Shown here one piece after another: positions 47,946 through 57,031 of a DNA stretch of 64,000 bases. The first letter of the stretch is position 1. Each line of letters opens with the position of its first letter. Made by a program: the position numbers and the translations under genes. The notes beneath the pieces were generated by a model. That model made no database searches, was not told the origin of the DNA, and was given only the letters and a program-made list of their open reading frames with translations. This DNA is from JAKLKS01 sp964370855 (GTDB taxonomy: Bacteria > Planctomycetota > JAJSAM01 > JAKLKS01), in assembly GCA_964370855.1 (NCBI GenBank), contig CAYJMF010000011.1, forward strand, positions 1-64,000. Direction: 5' to 3'.

Positions 47946-50180
47946 GTGAGAACCTCGAACAAGGCTGCCATCGCCATGGCGCTCCTTGCCTTGTTCGGAC
48001 TCCTGCTGTGGGCCTTGCGACCCGGGCCCGCGGGCAGGGTCGATCCCATGGCGAGGAGGCCGGCGGAACGGGCCGCCGTCGAAGCCCCCGCTTCCTCCCC
48101 GAAGCAGTCGCCGGAGGGTGCGGTCGAACAGGAACCGGAGGCGGCCGCTCCTTCCCCGGCGGTCCCGGCACGGGCCCCCGCGAGCCCACGAGCCCTCCCG
48201 GGCGAGGTGTCGGGCCACGTGCTCGTCCTCCCCGACAGGACTCCCGCCGCAGGGGCCACGGTAGCCCTCGCGAAGAGCGAGGGGCTTGCGGAGGGCGCGG
48301 TCCTCCCGGGAGTCACCAGTGCTCCCACGGGGGCCGATGGCGGGTTCCGGCTCGGCGGATTCCCGGCCGGGACCTACACATTCGAGGTGACCCATGAGAG
48401 CTTCCCCCAGCGCGCCTTTCGAGCGGTGATGGAGGAGGACTCCGGCGTCGCGGGCATCGAGGTGCTCCTCCTCCCGGGAGGGGGCATCGAGGGCCGGGTG
48501 GCGGACTCGAAGGGGGCCCCCGGCGCGGGGCTGGCCGTGTGGATCGACAGGGGCAATCCGGCGGTCCGCGTCGCGACCACCAGGACCGATGCGGACGGTC
48601 AGTTCCGGTTCGAGCATGTCCTCCCCGGCAGCTACGAGGTCTGCCTCCGCAGGGAGCCGCCTCCGGCGCCGGAGCATGTGGTCAGCGTTTCCGTCGTCGA
48701 GGGGCAGGTGACGCGGCTCGACTTCGCCGGACAGTGCGCCCTCGCCGGGGTCCTCATGGACAGGGATGGAGGCCCCGTCCCGAAGGCCATCGTGGCGGCC
48801 CGGAGACCCGGAGGAGCCTTCACGTACCTGCAATCGGGCACCGATGACGCGGGGCGGTACCGGATCGAAGGGATGGAGCCCGGGGAGTGGAGCATCAAGG
48901 TGCAGATCTTCGGCGCAGGGGCGTTCGTCGCCGAAGTCGCGCGGGTGTCCGTCGTCCCTGGAGAGAACGAGTTCGACATCCGGCTCGGCCAGGGCGACCG
49001 GACGGGGGAGATCGCCGGGCGCGTCACGAGGAAGTCCACGGGCGAACCCCTGACCATGAGGGAGGTGCAGCTCTCCCTCCTTCCGCTCGTCGAGCGGAAG
49101 GAGGGAGTGTGGACCCGGGATGCCGGTCAGGCGGGGATGGCCTTCGCCGACAGGGACGGGAACTTCCGCTTCCAGTCCCTCCCCGCGGGCCGGTTCCGGA
49201 TCGCCGCCTACTCGCGGACGGGGAACCAGCGCACCTGCGAGCGGGACGTCGAACTGGGACCCGGTCAGAGAGTCGAGGGAATCGAAGTCGCGCTCGAGGA
49301 CGAGGCACCGCCCATCGACCCGTCCGAAGCGGGCGTCGTTTCGGGGACCCTGCTGGATTCCGCGGGGAAGACCGTCCCCGGGATGCTGGTGCGGGCGGAG
49401 CGCGCCACGGGGCCCTACAGGTCCCTGGACGCGACCACCGACGACGCCGGCCAGTACCGGATCGCGGGCCTGATGCCGGGACGGTGGCGCCTGTCCGTCC
49501 TGGCCGCGGGCCCCCGGGGCTTCTACGCGGTTCTCGCCGAGCGCACGGTCGTGAAGGGAGCGAACCGGGTGGACCTCCGGCTCGGGGACGGGGAGATCGC
49601 GGGGCGGATCACCGGGAAGGCGACGGGCGAGCCCCTCTCCGTCCGGGAGGTGCAGATGTCCCTGTTCCCCCTCGATGGAGGCGGGGCCGGGGCGCAGCCC
49701 GGGGCGGCGGCGGCGGGGATGGCCTTCCCCGACCCGGAGGGGAGCTTCCGGTTCCGCGGGCTGGGAGCAGGCCGCTACCGCCTGGTTGTGCACTCCTCGA
49801 CGGGCCTGCGGGACACGGAGAGGGACATCGACCTCGGACCGGGGGAGAGGAAGGAGGGGGTGGACTTCCTCCTGGAGACACCGCGGACGGGGACCGTCCT
49901 GGTCGTCCTCCGGGACGAGGCCGGGCGGCCCGTGGAGGAGGCGACCCTCAGGCTGGTGGTCAGCCGCGTCCTGGTCGGGCAGGGTTCGACCAGCACCTAT
50001 GCGACGCTGGATCCCGCACGGCCTGCGCCCGGCACCTGCGAGGTGCAGGTGGAACCGGGGGCGCGGGAGCTGGTCGCCTCGAAGTCCGGCCACCGGCCGG
50101 CCATCCTCCGCGTGGATGTCCGCGAGGGCGAGACCACGACGGTCGAGGCCGTGATGCACCCGGTGGAGGAGCCCAGGTAG
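47946..50180 (+). CDS. Membrane-anchored multi-module carboxypeptidase-regulatory-like protein
   Basis: A 744-residue protein with a short basic N-terminus, one membrane segment (about 7-24, AIAMALLALFGLLLWAL), an Ala/Pro-rich stalk (to about 90) and about seven beta-sandwich modules of the CarboxypepD_reg-like type. Modules alternate between two types: a DDAGQYRI(A/E)GLMPG type and a G(E)IAGR(V/I)TxK(A/S)TGEPL type. Two blocks of the latter (about residues 350-450 and 545-640) are near duplicates, showing internal duplication. I chose the GTG at 47946 because GGGAGG lies 6 nt upstream. It is the big relative of the protein at 33548-34999. Confidence 0.82.
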   Translation: MRTSNKAAIAMALLALFGLLLWALRPGPAGRVDPMARRPAERAAVEAPASSPKQSPEGAVEQEPEAAAPSPAVPARAPASPRALPGEVSGHVLVLPDRTPAAGATVALAKSEGLAEGAVLPGVTSAPTGADGGFRLGGFPAGTYTFEVTHESFPQRAFRAVMEEDSGVAGIEVLLLPGGGIEGRVADSKGAPGAGLAVWIDRGNPAVRVATTRTDADGQFRFEHVLPGSYEVCLRREPPPAPEHVVSVSVVEGQVTRLDFAGQCALAGVLMDRDGGPVPKAIVAARRPGGAFTYLQSGTDDAGRYRIEGMEPGEWSIKVQIFGAGAFVAEVARVSVVPGENEFDIRLGQGDRTGEIAGRVTRKSTGEPLTMREVQLSLLPLVERKEGVWTRDAGQAGMAFADRDGNFRFQSLPAGRFRIAAYSRTGNQRTCERDVELGPGQRVEGIEVALEDEAPPIDPSEAGVVSGTLLDSAGKTVPGMLVRAERATGPYRSLDATTDDAGQYRIAGLMPGRWRLSVLAAGPRGFYAVLAERTVVKGANRVDLRLGDGEIAGRITGKATGEPLSVREVQMSLFPLDGGGAGAQPGAAAAGMAFPDPEGSFRFRGLGAGRYRLVVHSSTGLRDTERDIDLGPGERKEGVDFLLETPRTGTVLVVLRDEAGRPVEEATLRLVVSRVLVGQGSTSTYATLDPARPAPGTCEVQVEPGARELVASKSGHRPAILRVDVREGETTTVEAVMHPVEEPR

Positions 50181-50302
50181 TCTCGAGGCCGGGTGGACGG
50201 TCCCTCCCCCCTCCCCGACGCGACGGGATCGGTGCGACGGCTCCGCCTCCGGTGTCACTCCCCTCCCCTTCTCCCGGGGACGCTCTCTCCCCGTCCCCCG
50301 GT

Positions 50303-50308
50303 TAGAAT
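50303..50308 (+). promoter_or_regulatory. TAGAAT -10 element for ilvE
   Basis: TAGAAT lies 57 nt before the ilvE ATG. The leader shows no obvious branched-chain leader peptide or attenuator. Confidence 0.42.
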
Positions 50309-50365
50309 CGCGCCCCGGCCCGCGCCTCCCGCCGTCGGGGGAGCCCTCCGGGCCCGGGGGTGTCC

Positions 50366-51298
50366 ATGGCGCTGGAACAGAAGGGCGTGCTCTGGGTGGA
50401 CGGGAGGCTCGTCCCCTTCGCCGCCGCCACGACCCACGTCCTCTCCCACGGCCTCCACTACGGCACCGGGGTCTTCGAGGGGATCCGCTCCTACAAACAG
50501 GCCGACGGCTCCGCCGCCGTCTTCCGCCTGCGGGAGCACTGCGAGCGCCTCGTCGCCTCGGCCAAGGCCTACCGCCTCCCCCTCGCCCACACCCCCGCGG
50601 TCCTCGCCGACGCCTGCCGCGCCGTCCTCCGCGAGAACGGCCTCGCCGACGCCTACATCCGCCCCGTCGCCTTCGCCGGCCTCGGCTCCCTCGGCGTCGG
50701 ATCGAAGGACTGCCCCACGGTCACCGCCGTCGCCGCCTTCCCCTGGGGCACCTACCTCGGCCCCGAGGCGCTGGAGAAGGGCGTGCGCGCCACCGTCTCC
50801 TCCTGGACCCGCCTCCACCACTCCATGTTCCCGACGGCGGCCAAGGGCTGCGGCCAGTACCTCAACTCCATGCTCGCCACCCGCGAGGCGAAGGACAAGG
50901 GCTTCGAGGAGGCGATCCTGCTGGACCGCGACGGCCGCGTCTCCGAGGGGGCCGGCGAGAACATCTTCGCCGTGAAGGGCGGCGCGCTCCGCACCCCGGG
51001 CCGCGAGGACTCCATCCTCCCCGGCATCACCCGGGACTCCGTCCTCCGCATCGCCCGGGACCTCGGCATCCCCGCCGTCGAGGGCCCCCTCACCCGCCAG
51101 GACCTCTACGGTGCCGACGAGGTTTTCTTCTCCGGCACCGCCGCCGAGATCACCCCCGTCCGGGAGATCGACGGCTACGCCATCGGCGCCGGCGTCCGCG
51201 GCCCGGTGACGGAGAGGATCCAGAAGGTGTTCTTCAAGGCCGTGCGCGGGGAGGATTCGAAGTACGGGGAGTGGAGGACGCCGGTGGCGGACCGCTAG
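50366..51298 (+). CDS. ilvE: Branched-chain amino acid aminotransferase IlvE
   Basis: A 310-residue fold-type IV PLP aminotransferase that transfers amino groups between glutamate and the keto acids of Leu, Ile and Val. Matching motifs are HGLHYGTGVFEGIRSY, YIRPVAF, the Schiff-base Lys160 in AAKGCGQYLNSM, EAILLD, RVSEGAGENIFAV and VFFSGTAAEITPV. Length and order are those of standard IlvE. It stands alone with its own TAGAAT promoter-like element upstream and a hairpin just after the stop. Confidence 0.95.
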   Translation: MALEQKGVLWVDGRLVPFAAATTHVLSHGLHYGTGVFEGIRSYKQADGSAAVFRLREHCERLVASAKAYRLPLAHTPAVLADACRAVLRENGLADAYIRPVAFAGLGSLGVGSKDCPTVTAVAAFPWGTYLGPEALEKGVRATVSSWTRLHHSMFPTAAKGCGQYLNSMLATREAKDKGFEEAILLDRDGRVSEGAGENIFAVKGGALRTPGREDSILPGITRDSVLRIARDLGIPAVEGPLTRQDLYGADEVFFSGTAAEITPVREIDGYAIGAGVRGPVTERIQKVFFKAVRGEDSKYGEWRTPVADR

Positions 51299-51319
51299 GC
51301 CCCCGCCTGCGGCGGGGGC
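51299..51319 (+). terminator. Hairpin terminator after ilvE
   Basis: A perfect 9-bp stem GCCCCCGCC/GGCGGGGGC with loop TGC starts at the base after the ilvE stop. No T-run follows; the TAGAAT of the next gene begins 4 bp later. Confidence 0.65.
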
Positions 51320-51322
51320 ATG

Positions 51323-51328
51323 TAGAAT
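51323..51328 (+). promoter_or_regulatory. TAGAAT -10-like hexamer before secreted cyclase-fold protein
   Basis: TAGAAT ends 7 nt before the ATG at 51336, directly after a hairpin terminator. No ribosome site lies between, which is the clearest leaderless-type start here because nothing from the previous gene should be read through. Confidence 0.5.
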
Positions 51329-51335
51329 TCGGGCG

Positions 51336-53381
51336 ATGGGCGGCAATCAGCGCACTCCTCGCACCCTCTTGCTGCTTCTCCTCCTCTTCCCGCTCTGCGT
51401 TCTCGCCCCGGCGTCCCCTCCCCCGGTTCACGCTGACCAGTCCACGCCCCCCGGGACGGAGGAGCGGCTTCTCCGCGCCGGCGTCCCCGCGGGGCTCCGC
51501 GGCCGCATCCAGGCTTCCCTCGACAGGGCCGGGGAGTGGCTCGCGGGGAGGATGCGGGCCGACGGGTCCTTCGCGGACAGGAAGGACATCGGCTCGTGGT
51601 TCCTCGGTCCGGATCCCGAGGGCATCACTCCCCTCTGCGGGCTCGCCCTCGAGCATGCGGGGCGGCGCTCCGCGGCGGGGCGCGCGGTGCGGTGGATCTC
51701 GCCGGACCGGGTCTCCGTCCGCCGCGAGGTGCTCGGCCACGCCTACGCCGCGGGCCTCGCGCTGCGCCTGCTGCGGGACCACGGGGGATCGGAGGAGGCC
51801 CTCGGCCTCCTCGCGAAGAACCTCGCGGAATCCCAGGAGCCGGTCTCCGGCTGGTGGGCCTTCCGCTGGACGAGGCCCGGGGTCCCCTTCGGCCTCATCC
51901 CCGGTTCCCCTGCGCTTTCCGTCGTCCCCCCTCCGGACCTCGTCGCCTCCCGCTTCGCCGCGGAGGGGCTCGCCGCCGCCGAGGCCGGCGGCTGGCGCGC
52001 CCCCGCGGCCCTCTGGTCCCGGCTCCTCGACGGCCTCGCCGCCTCGCAGGGGGAGGAGGGGGGATGGTCCCTCCTCCACCGCGGCGAGGGGAGCGAGGGG
52101 ACCCTCCACGGGATCTCCTGCCTCGTCCTCGCCTCCGACGCGCTGCGGCGGCGCGCCGCCCTGCCGGCCTCCATGGAGCGGCGCCTCGAGGACGCCCTCG
52201 CCGCCGGCCGCGGGGCGCTCCGCGCCGAGGCGGAGCGGTTCCTCGCGTTCCGCGGCCGGACCCCCCGCGGGACGGCGTGGGGGAACGTCGCCGTCCACGA
52301 TCTCGCCGCCGCCTGCGCCGCCGCCGGGGCCGAGGAGGCGGGGGGGCGGGACGTCTGGACGGTGCTGGCCGGGGACCTCCTCGATGCGCAGGGGGAGGAC
52401 GGCTCCTTCGACGGGGGGGCCCCCGTGGACGACCTCGTCGCCACCGCCTTCGCCGTGCTCGTGCTCTCCCGCTCCTTCGACGCGCTCCGCCCCGAGGCGC
52501 CGGCCCCGGTGCGGCCCGCGGAGGGGGCGGGGCCGGAGTGGCCGGAGCCCGGCGCGCTCCCGCCGCGGGGGCGCATCCCGCTCGAGGACGCCGAGGCGGC
52601 GCTCGCGCTGCTGGAGTCCTCCCTGCGGGACCCCCGGGTCCCGGAATCCTCCCTCGAGAAGGCGCTCCGGCTCGTGGGCCGCTGCATGAACCACCTCGGG
52701 CCCGACGGCGACGGCGCGCTCTCCGACGAAGCGGCCCTCGTCTGGCACCGCCGGGCGGAGGAGGCGTTCCTCCGGGTCCTCGCCGGGGGCCGGGAGGATC
52801 CGGCGACGGGCCGGCGCACGGGCGCCGGGCCGGCCCGCATCGCGGGGCTCCTGCTCGCGCAGTGCCATCCGCGCGTGGTGCCGGGACTGCGGTCGGTGAT
52901 CGAGGAGTCCCTCCTCGACCGCCGCGCCGGCGATCCGGAGCCCCGCGTCCTCGCCGCCGCCTTCGGGGCGCTGGCGCGCCACGGGGGCGGGGAATCGGCG
53001 GAGGGTCTGCTCAAGGCGACGCTCTCGACGGAGGGATCGGGGGCGCGGGCGGAGCGGTGCCTGGAGGCGCTCCGCGCGATGGTCTCCTTCGAGGGGCTCG
53101 ACGGCGGGGATCGGCGGAAGTGCGCCGCCCGCATCGTGGGGACCTTCGAGGGGCTCGAGGCGGCGGCCCGGCTCCAGCCCGCGGACGAGGACTTCGTCTC
53201 CGGGGCGAAGGAGCGCTGGGCGTCCTACCGCACCGCCGTCCTCGACGCCCTCCTCGTCCTCGGCCGGGACCCGGCCACCGGCGCCCCCGCGCGGGACGGC
53301 CGCGGGAACCTCGCGACGACGGTGGCGGGTTTCCGCCAGTGGCTCTCCGGTGCCGGAGAGGGGCGGCGGCGGGGGAGGTAG
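51336..53381 (+). CDS. Secreted protein with prenyltransferase/squalene-cyclase-like repeats
   Basis: A 681-residue protein with a signal peptide (about 1-33, PPPVHADQ). The body has alpha/alpha repeats of the squalene-cyclase/prenyltransferase type: ASLDRAGEWLAGRMRADGSFAD, ASQGEEGGWSLL, LLDAQGEDGSFDGGAPVDDLVATAFAVLVLS, each a GxG(S/W)F-like turn between helices. Cyclase catalytic DxDD is not seen, so a binding or scaffold role is more likely. The final third (about 410-681) is Arg/Ala/Glu-rich and helical, HEAT-like. Such exported proteins are common in Planctomycetota. It ends 31 bp before a convergent gene, with the palindrome between. Confidence 0.78.
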   Translation: MGGNQRTPRTLLLLLLLFPLCVLAPASPPPVHADQSTPPGTEERLLRAGVPAGLRGRIQASLDRAGEWLAGRMRADGSFADRKDIGSWFLGPDPEGITPLCGLALEHAGRRSAAGRAVRWISPDRVSVRREVLGHAYAAGLALRLLRDHGGSEEALGLLAKNLAESQEPVSGWWAFRWTRPGVPFGLIPGSPALSVVPPPDLVASRFAAEGLAAAEAGGWRAPAALWSRLLDGLAASQGEEGGWSLLHRGEGSEGTLHGISCLVLASDALRRRAALPASMERRLEDALAAGRGALRAEAERFLAFRGRTPRGTAWGNVAVHDLAAACAAAGAEEAGGRDVWTVLAGDLLDAQGEDGSFDGGAPVDDLVATAFAVLVLSRSFDALRPEAPAPVRPAEGAGPEWPEPGALPPRGRIPLEDAEAALALLESSLRDPRVPESSLEKALRLVGRCMNHLGPDGDGALSDEAALVWHRRAEEAFLRVLAGGREDPATGRRTGAGPARIAGLLLAQCHPRVVPGLRSVIEESLLDRRAGDPEPRVLAAAFGALARHGGGESAEGLLKATLSTEGSGARAERCLEALRAMVSFEGLDGGDRRKCAARIVGTFEGLEAAARLQPADEDFVSGAKERWASYRTAVLDALLVLGRDPATGAPARDGRGNLATTVAGFRQWLSGAGEGRRRGR

Positions 53382-53403
53382 GGGAGGGGCGGGGAGCCCT
53401 CGT

Positions 53404-53432
53404 CCTAAAGTATCACAGTATGATACTTTGGG
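53404..53432. repeat. GTATCA-N5-TGATAC palindrome, copy 3
   Basis: The core is at 53410-53426 and arms match 11 of 12 (C-C-T/C-AAAGTATCA). It lies between two convergent genes and supplies the stop codon and last residues (SIIL) of the minus-strand gene. Confidence 0.8.
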
Positions 53433-55278
53433 ACGAGGTCGCCTCCCCGGCCACCTGTCCCCCGGCGCGCCTTCGTCCCGTCACCACCCGGAACGTGCCG
53501 AACGCGCACGCCGCCCCGAGAACCGCGATCCCCGCCAGCAGCCACGTCTGCCGCCGGTCCAGCGCCCGCAGCGCCTCCACCCGCTCCCCGCCGCCGGCCA
53601 GCACCGCCGCCTCGTTCCCGCGGAGGAAGCGGTCCGTCATCCACTCGAGCGGCGCGTCGTCGTCGGTGAGGACGATCCCGTCGGCCCGCGGCGCCACCAC
53701 GATCGCCTCCGCCGCCAGCACTCCGCCGTGGTCGAGGAGCCGCTCCCACTCCGCCGTCCCCGGCCGATCCCCGAACCGCGCCTTCGCCGCCCCGCGGGCG
53801 AGCCGCGCGAGGTCCGGCGGCCCCTCCCCGTTCCGCGCCAGCAGGAGGAAGTTCGTCCCCCCGTGCTGGCTCGCCCGCACGCAGGAGCCGAACACCGTCG
53901 CCATGGTGTTCTCCAGCGCCGCGAGGTGGGGGGCGTCGCTGCCGACGGCGTAGACGTTCATGGCGAGGATCCCGTCGGGCGCGAGCCGCGACCGGCAGAG
54001 CGCGAAGAACTCCCGCGTCGCGAGGTGGAAGGGGACGTACAGCTCCCGCGCGAAGGCGTCCACCACGAGGAAGTGGAGCGCCGTCACCTCGGGCAGCGCC
54101 GCGAGCCAGGGCCGCCCGTCGGCGGCGACGACCCCGGGACCGGGGCGATCGGCGAAGTGGGTCCTGCCGAGTTCCAGGACGTCGGGGTCGAGTTCCGCCC
54201 CGGATACGACGAGCCCGTAGGGCTCGTCCCAGAAGTGGCGCCACTGGCCGGCGTCCACGCCGCAGGCGTAGCCGAGGACCCCGGCCCTCATCTCCTGTCC
54301 GATCTCCACGTCGAGCAGGAACGGGATCAGCGAGTAGTCGTCGTAGGGCCGCGCCTCCGTCAGCACCCGCCCCTCCACCCGGAGCGCGTGGTAGGTGAAG
54401 ACCCCCTCGTTGATGCAGAGGACGGTGCGCGGCTCCTCCCCGGGCCAGGAGTCGCGGCGGACGGCGAGGTACTGGTAGGGGGACTCCCGCTCCTCGAGGA
54501 GGAGCGCGGTGCCGCCGCCGGGGAGGGGCGGGGCGGCGCGGAGCGGGGGGAAGTCGGCGCCGGCGGCGAGGGAGGCGACGAGGAGGAGGGGGAGGGCGAG
54601 GAAGCGGGCGGATCGCCCGCGGGCGGCGAGGGCGAGGCCCGCGATGGCGGGCACGATGAGGAGGAGGCCGGCGGCGACCAGGGTCCCGCGGGATCCGAGC
54701 CAGGGGAGGAGGACGAGGGTCGGGAGGTAGGTGCCGGCGATGGATCCGAGCGTCGAGACGGCGAAGACGCGGCCGGCGGCGCGGCCGAGGCCGCGGGCCC
54801 CGAGGAGGCGGACGGCGACGGGGGAGACCATGCCGAGGAAGAACAGCGGCGGGGCGAAGAGGAGGAGCGTCGTCCCGAGGGATCCCTTGACGAGGACGGT
54901 GAGGAGGCCGCCGAGATCGACCCCCTCGTCGAGGAAGAGGGCGGCGACGGCGGGGACGCCGTGGGCGGAGAGGACGACCAGGACCCCGGCGCCGGCCATG
55001 AGTCCGAAGAGGAGTGCCGCCGAGGCGCGGCGGTCGGCGAGGCGGCCGCCGACCTCGTAGCCGAGGGCGAGGGCGGCGAGCACCACGGCGATGACGTTGG
55101 TCCAGACGAAGGTGGTGGATCCGAAGAAGGGCTGGAGGGCCCGGACCGCGGTCATCTCCACGATCATCACGGCGGCCCCGGAGCAGGCGGCGGCGAGGAG
55201 GACGGGGGCGGGGGAGAGGGGGGTGGCCGGCTCGGGCGCTGGAGGGTTCAGGGGGACCTCGAGGGAAGGGGGATTCAA
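53413..55278 (-). CDS. Membrane-fused spermidine-synthase-like protein
   Basis: A protein of about 621 residues: an MFS-like membrane half with about eight helices (from LLAAACSGAAVMIVEMTAVRALQPFFGS to about residue 220) and a C-terminal Rossmann domain of the spermidine-synthase type (SPYQYLAVRRDS; GVLGYACG; GAELDPDVLELGRTHFAD; VVAADGRPWL; LVVDAFA). A last membrane helix stands near the C-terminus (TWLLAGIAVLGAACAFGTF). Aminopropyl transfer is not proven; such fusions are widespread and uncharacterised. The start is uncertain; I chose a TTG at 55278 with AGG nearby. The stop lies in palindrome copy 3. Confidence 0.8.
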   Translation of the reverse strand: MNPPSLEVPLNPPAPEPATPLSPAPVLLAAACSGAAVMIVEMTAVRALQPFFGSTTFVWTNVIAVVLAALALGYEVGGRLADRRASAALLFGLMAGAGVLVVLSAHGVPAVAALFLDEGVDLGGLLTVLVKGSLGTTLLLFAPPLFFLGMVSPVAVRLLGARGLGRAAGRVFAVSTLGSIAGTYLPTLVLLPWLGSRGTLVAAGLLLIVPAIAGLALAARGRSARFLALPLLLVASLAAGADFPPLRAAPPLPGGGTALLLEERESPYQYLAVRRDSWPGEEPRTVLCINEGVFTYHALRVEGRVLTEARPYDDYSLIPFLLDVEIGQEMRAGVLGYACGVDAGQWRHFWDEPYGLVVSGAELDPDVLELGRTHFADRPGPGVVAADGRPWLAALPEVTALHFLVVDAFARELYVPFHLATREFFALCRSRLAPDGILAMNVYAVGSDAPHLAALENTMATVFGSCVRASQHGGTNFLLLARNGEGPPDLARLARGAAKARFGDRPGTAEWERLLDHGGVLAAEAIVVAPRADGIVLTDDDAPLEWMTDRFLRGNEAAVLAGGGERVEALRALDRRQTWLLAGIAVLGAACAFGTFRVVTGRRRAGGQVAGEATSSQSIIL

Positions 55279-55937
55279 CCTGCGTGTTCCTGGACATTCT
55301 GGGGCTCTCACCCGGCGGAGCACAAGGGGAGGCCGGATGAAGTTCAAGGGCCCGCGCCCGGGCACCCCTCGCGCCGGTCCCGACCGGCGGGGGCCGAACC
55401 CTGGCCATCGTGCCCGCCGCCCATTTCCGGGAGTTCCAGGGGCCGTGATTCCCGTCAGTCGCCACCGGGGCTTCCTCGTTGACTCCCGGAACGCGCAGCG
55501 GGCATCCTCGCCCTCGAAGGGCCGCTGATCACAGGCAGCGGTCCCCCTCGCCGGGGTGGCGTTCCGCATCGGCAGGGGGGACGGTCTGTGATCAACGGCC
55601 CCTTTCGATTCCGGGGCGGGTTCGAGGCCCCCGGGGGGTGTCGGGCCCCGGGGGTGGGCGGGGCCGGCCCGGTGGATAGGAGGCTCACGGAAGATTCTCG
55701 GGATCCCGCGACCAATTTGAGGGTCTCGGGCGTTCTCTCCGTGGTGGGGCGCATCAGGCGCGTCGCCAGGGAGTCGGAGAGGTGAATGGGATCGCAATGG
55801 GCCGTCCGCAGGGGAACGGCAGGGGTGACCGGCCTCACGGTCCCTCCCGCTGGCGAGAGGAAGAGCAAGTCGCGGGGTGAAGGGGCCGGGATGAAGGACG
55901 GAGCCATCCGGTCCCGGGGGTACGGGGAGAGTTGGGA
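55279..55937. other. Long intergenic region with one hairpin
   Basis: About 660 bp without a convincing gene separate the spermidine-synthase-like gene from the accessory regulator. The reading frames here lack ribosome sites and family motifs. The only structure I see is the hairpin at 55520-55600. Promoters for both flanking, divergent units must lie here. Confidence 0.6.
55520..55600. repeat. 81-bp imperfect hairpin
   Basis: The outer arms GGCCGCTGATCACAG (55520-55534) and its inverted copy (55586-55600) match 14 of 15; the inner parts (GTCCCCC and GGGGGGAC) also pair. It may be a REP-like element or a structured RNA. No other copy was found in the window. Confidence 0.6.
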
Positions 55938-56762
55938 ATGGGGCGGAGATCCGTCTTCTCCATCGGGGTGATGGGCCTCGCCGGGCCGCTCAAGGGGCTC
56001 GGGGTGGTGGTAGCCGGCGACGGCCGGTTCGAGGACATCCTCAAGGACCTGCCTGATTGTGCAGTCGTCGTGCTGGGGGACCTCGCCCTGGGGGTCTTCG
56101 ACCCCGGGGTGGTCAGCGAGACCGCTGTCCTGATGGACTGGGAGGTCCTCCTCTGCCCGGTTCTCTCGCCTCCTGCGACCGCGGGCCGATGGACATCCCG
56201 CAATGAGTTCACCCATGTGAAGTCGGTGGCATCCTTGCCCGCGAGCATCGCCCATGCCCGGGGAACTCCCCCCCGCCTGGCTTCCCCCCTCGCGGAGTGG
56301 GCGGCCGACTGGCTCCGGAAATGCTCGTGCGGCCGCTGTGCCGGGTACCTCCGCGTGGCGCTGCAACTCCGGAAGCCGACACGGAAGGCATGGGCGGCGC
56401 GCCTCGGGATGAAGGTGACGAGCCTCTGGCGCCTGATTAAGCAGTGCCTGGGGGTCGCCCCTCGGGAGATCTTGAACCGGATGAAGCGATGTGCGATCTC
56501 GCTGGGATCCAAGCTCGGCAGGACCATGGCCGAGATCGCGGACGCCCTGGGCTACTCGAGTCCCCGCAGTCTTCGAAGGGCGAGGAGAACACTCGATGGG
56601 GAGGACGCCCTCCCGACCAAGGGTGTGGATAACTCGAACAATCTGTCCCCCTGCACCCGGTTGACAGAGGTTCTGCCCCGAACGACAATCCGCCAGCCAA
56701 TCGGGATCTCGACTCGGGCCCCGCCGGAAACGGAGGAAGATGATGGCGACGCAGCCAAATGA
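55938..56762 (+). CDS. AraC-type HTH regulator heading the paralogue array
   Basis: A 274-residue protein. The C-terminal part (about 130-210) has a two-HTH AraC-like layout: TRKAWAARLGMKVTSLWRLIKQCLGVAPREILNRMKR, then GRTMAEIADALGYSSPRSLRRARRTL. The N-terminal 75 residues (GLGVVVAGDGRFEDILKDLPDCAVVVLGDLALG) look like a degenerate receiver-like Rossmann domain without the usual Asp set. The start at 55938 follows GGGGAGAG. Its last 20 bp overlap the first gene of the array (56743), which is strong evidence for co-transcription and coupled translation. Confidence 0.72.
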   Translation: MGRRSVFSIGVMGLAGPLKGLGVVVAGDGRFEDILKDLPDCAVVVLGDLALGVFDPGVVSETAVLMDWEVLLCPVLSPPATAGRWTSRNEFTHVKSVASLPASIAHARGTPPRLASPLAEWAADWLRKCSCGRCAGYLRVALQLRKPTRKAWAARLGMKVTSLWRLIKQCLGVAPREILNRMKRCAISLGSKLGRTMAEIADALGYSSPRSLRRARRTLDGEDALPTKGVDNSNNLSPCTRLTEVLPRTTIRQPIGISTRAPPETEEDDGDAAK

Positions 56763-57027
56763 GCCAGGAAACGAGAACAGCCAGGGTAGGTGGCACCGGC
56801 GAGCAATCACCCTCTACCCCCGATTCTCCGACGTCCCCGGTGCGATGGCGACTCCGGCGTTCGAGGAAACGCCGCTCGATATCTCCGGCTTCCGATCGAT
56901 CACAATCGAAATCACCGAGAGCCAGGACATTCAGACCTGGATGGACCACGGGGCGGCGCCCCAGAACCCTGAGGAGCAGGACCCGCACTCCACCGAGCCT
57001 CCTTCCTCAGAGAATCCGGAGGCCTGA
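56743..57027 (+). CDS. Array paralogue 1 (truncated form)
   Basis: A 94-residue protein and the first of six related small genes. It shares the N-terminal signature ITLYPRFSD (compare IVFYPKYTT and ILFPKYTSL), then F-E-x-T-P-L-D-I-S-G-F-R-S-I-T-I-E-I (matching KSLSVEV), and SQDIQTWMD (matching SSDLETWTD). The C-terminal third, RYVRLK...FWAKAVAR in the others, is replaced by a Pro/Glu-rich tail, so this copy is shortened. GGAGG lies 6 nt upstream of the ATG. No signal peptide. It overlaps the regulator gene by 20 bp. Confidence 0.7.
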   Translation: MATQPNEPGNENSQGRWHRRAITLYPRFSDVPGAMATPAFEETPLDISGFRSITIEITESQDIQTWMDHGAAPQNPEEQDPHSTEPPSSENPEA

Positions 57028-57031
57028 CCTC

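Noticed and set aside
50181..50302. Leader-peptide attenuator upstream of ilvE.
   Set aside because: No short reading frame rich in Leu/Ile/Val and no alternative hairpins are evident.
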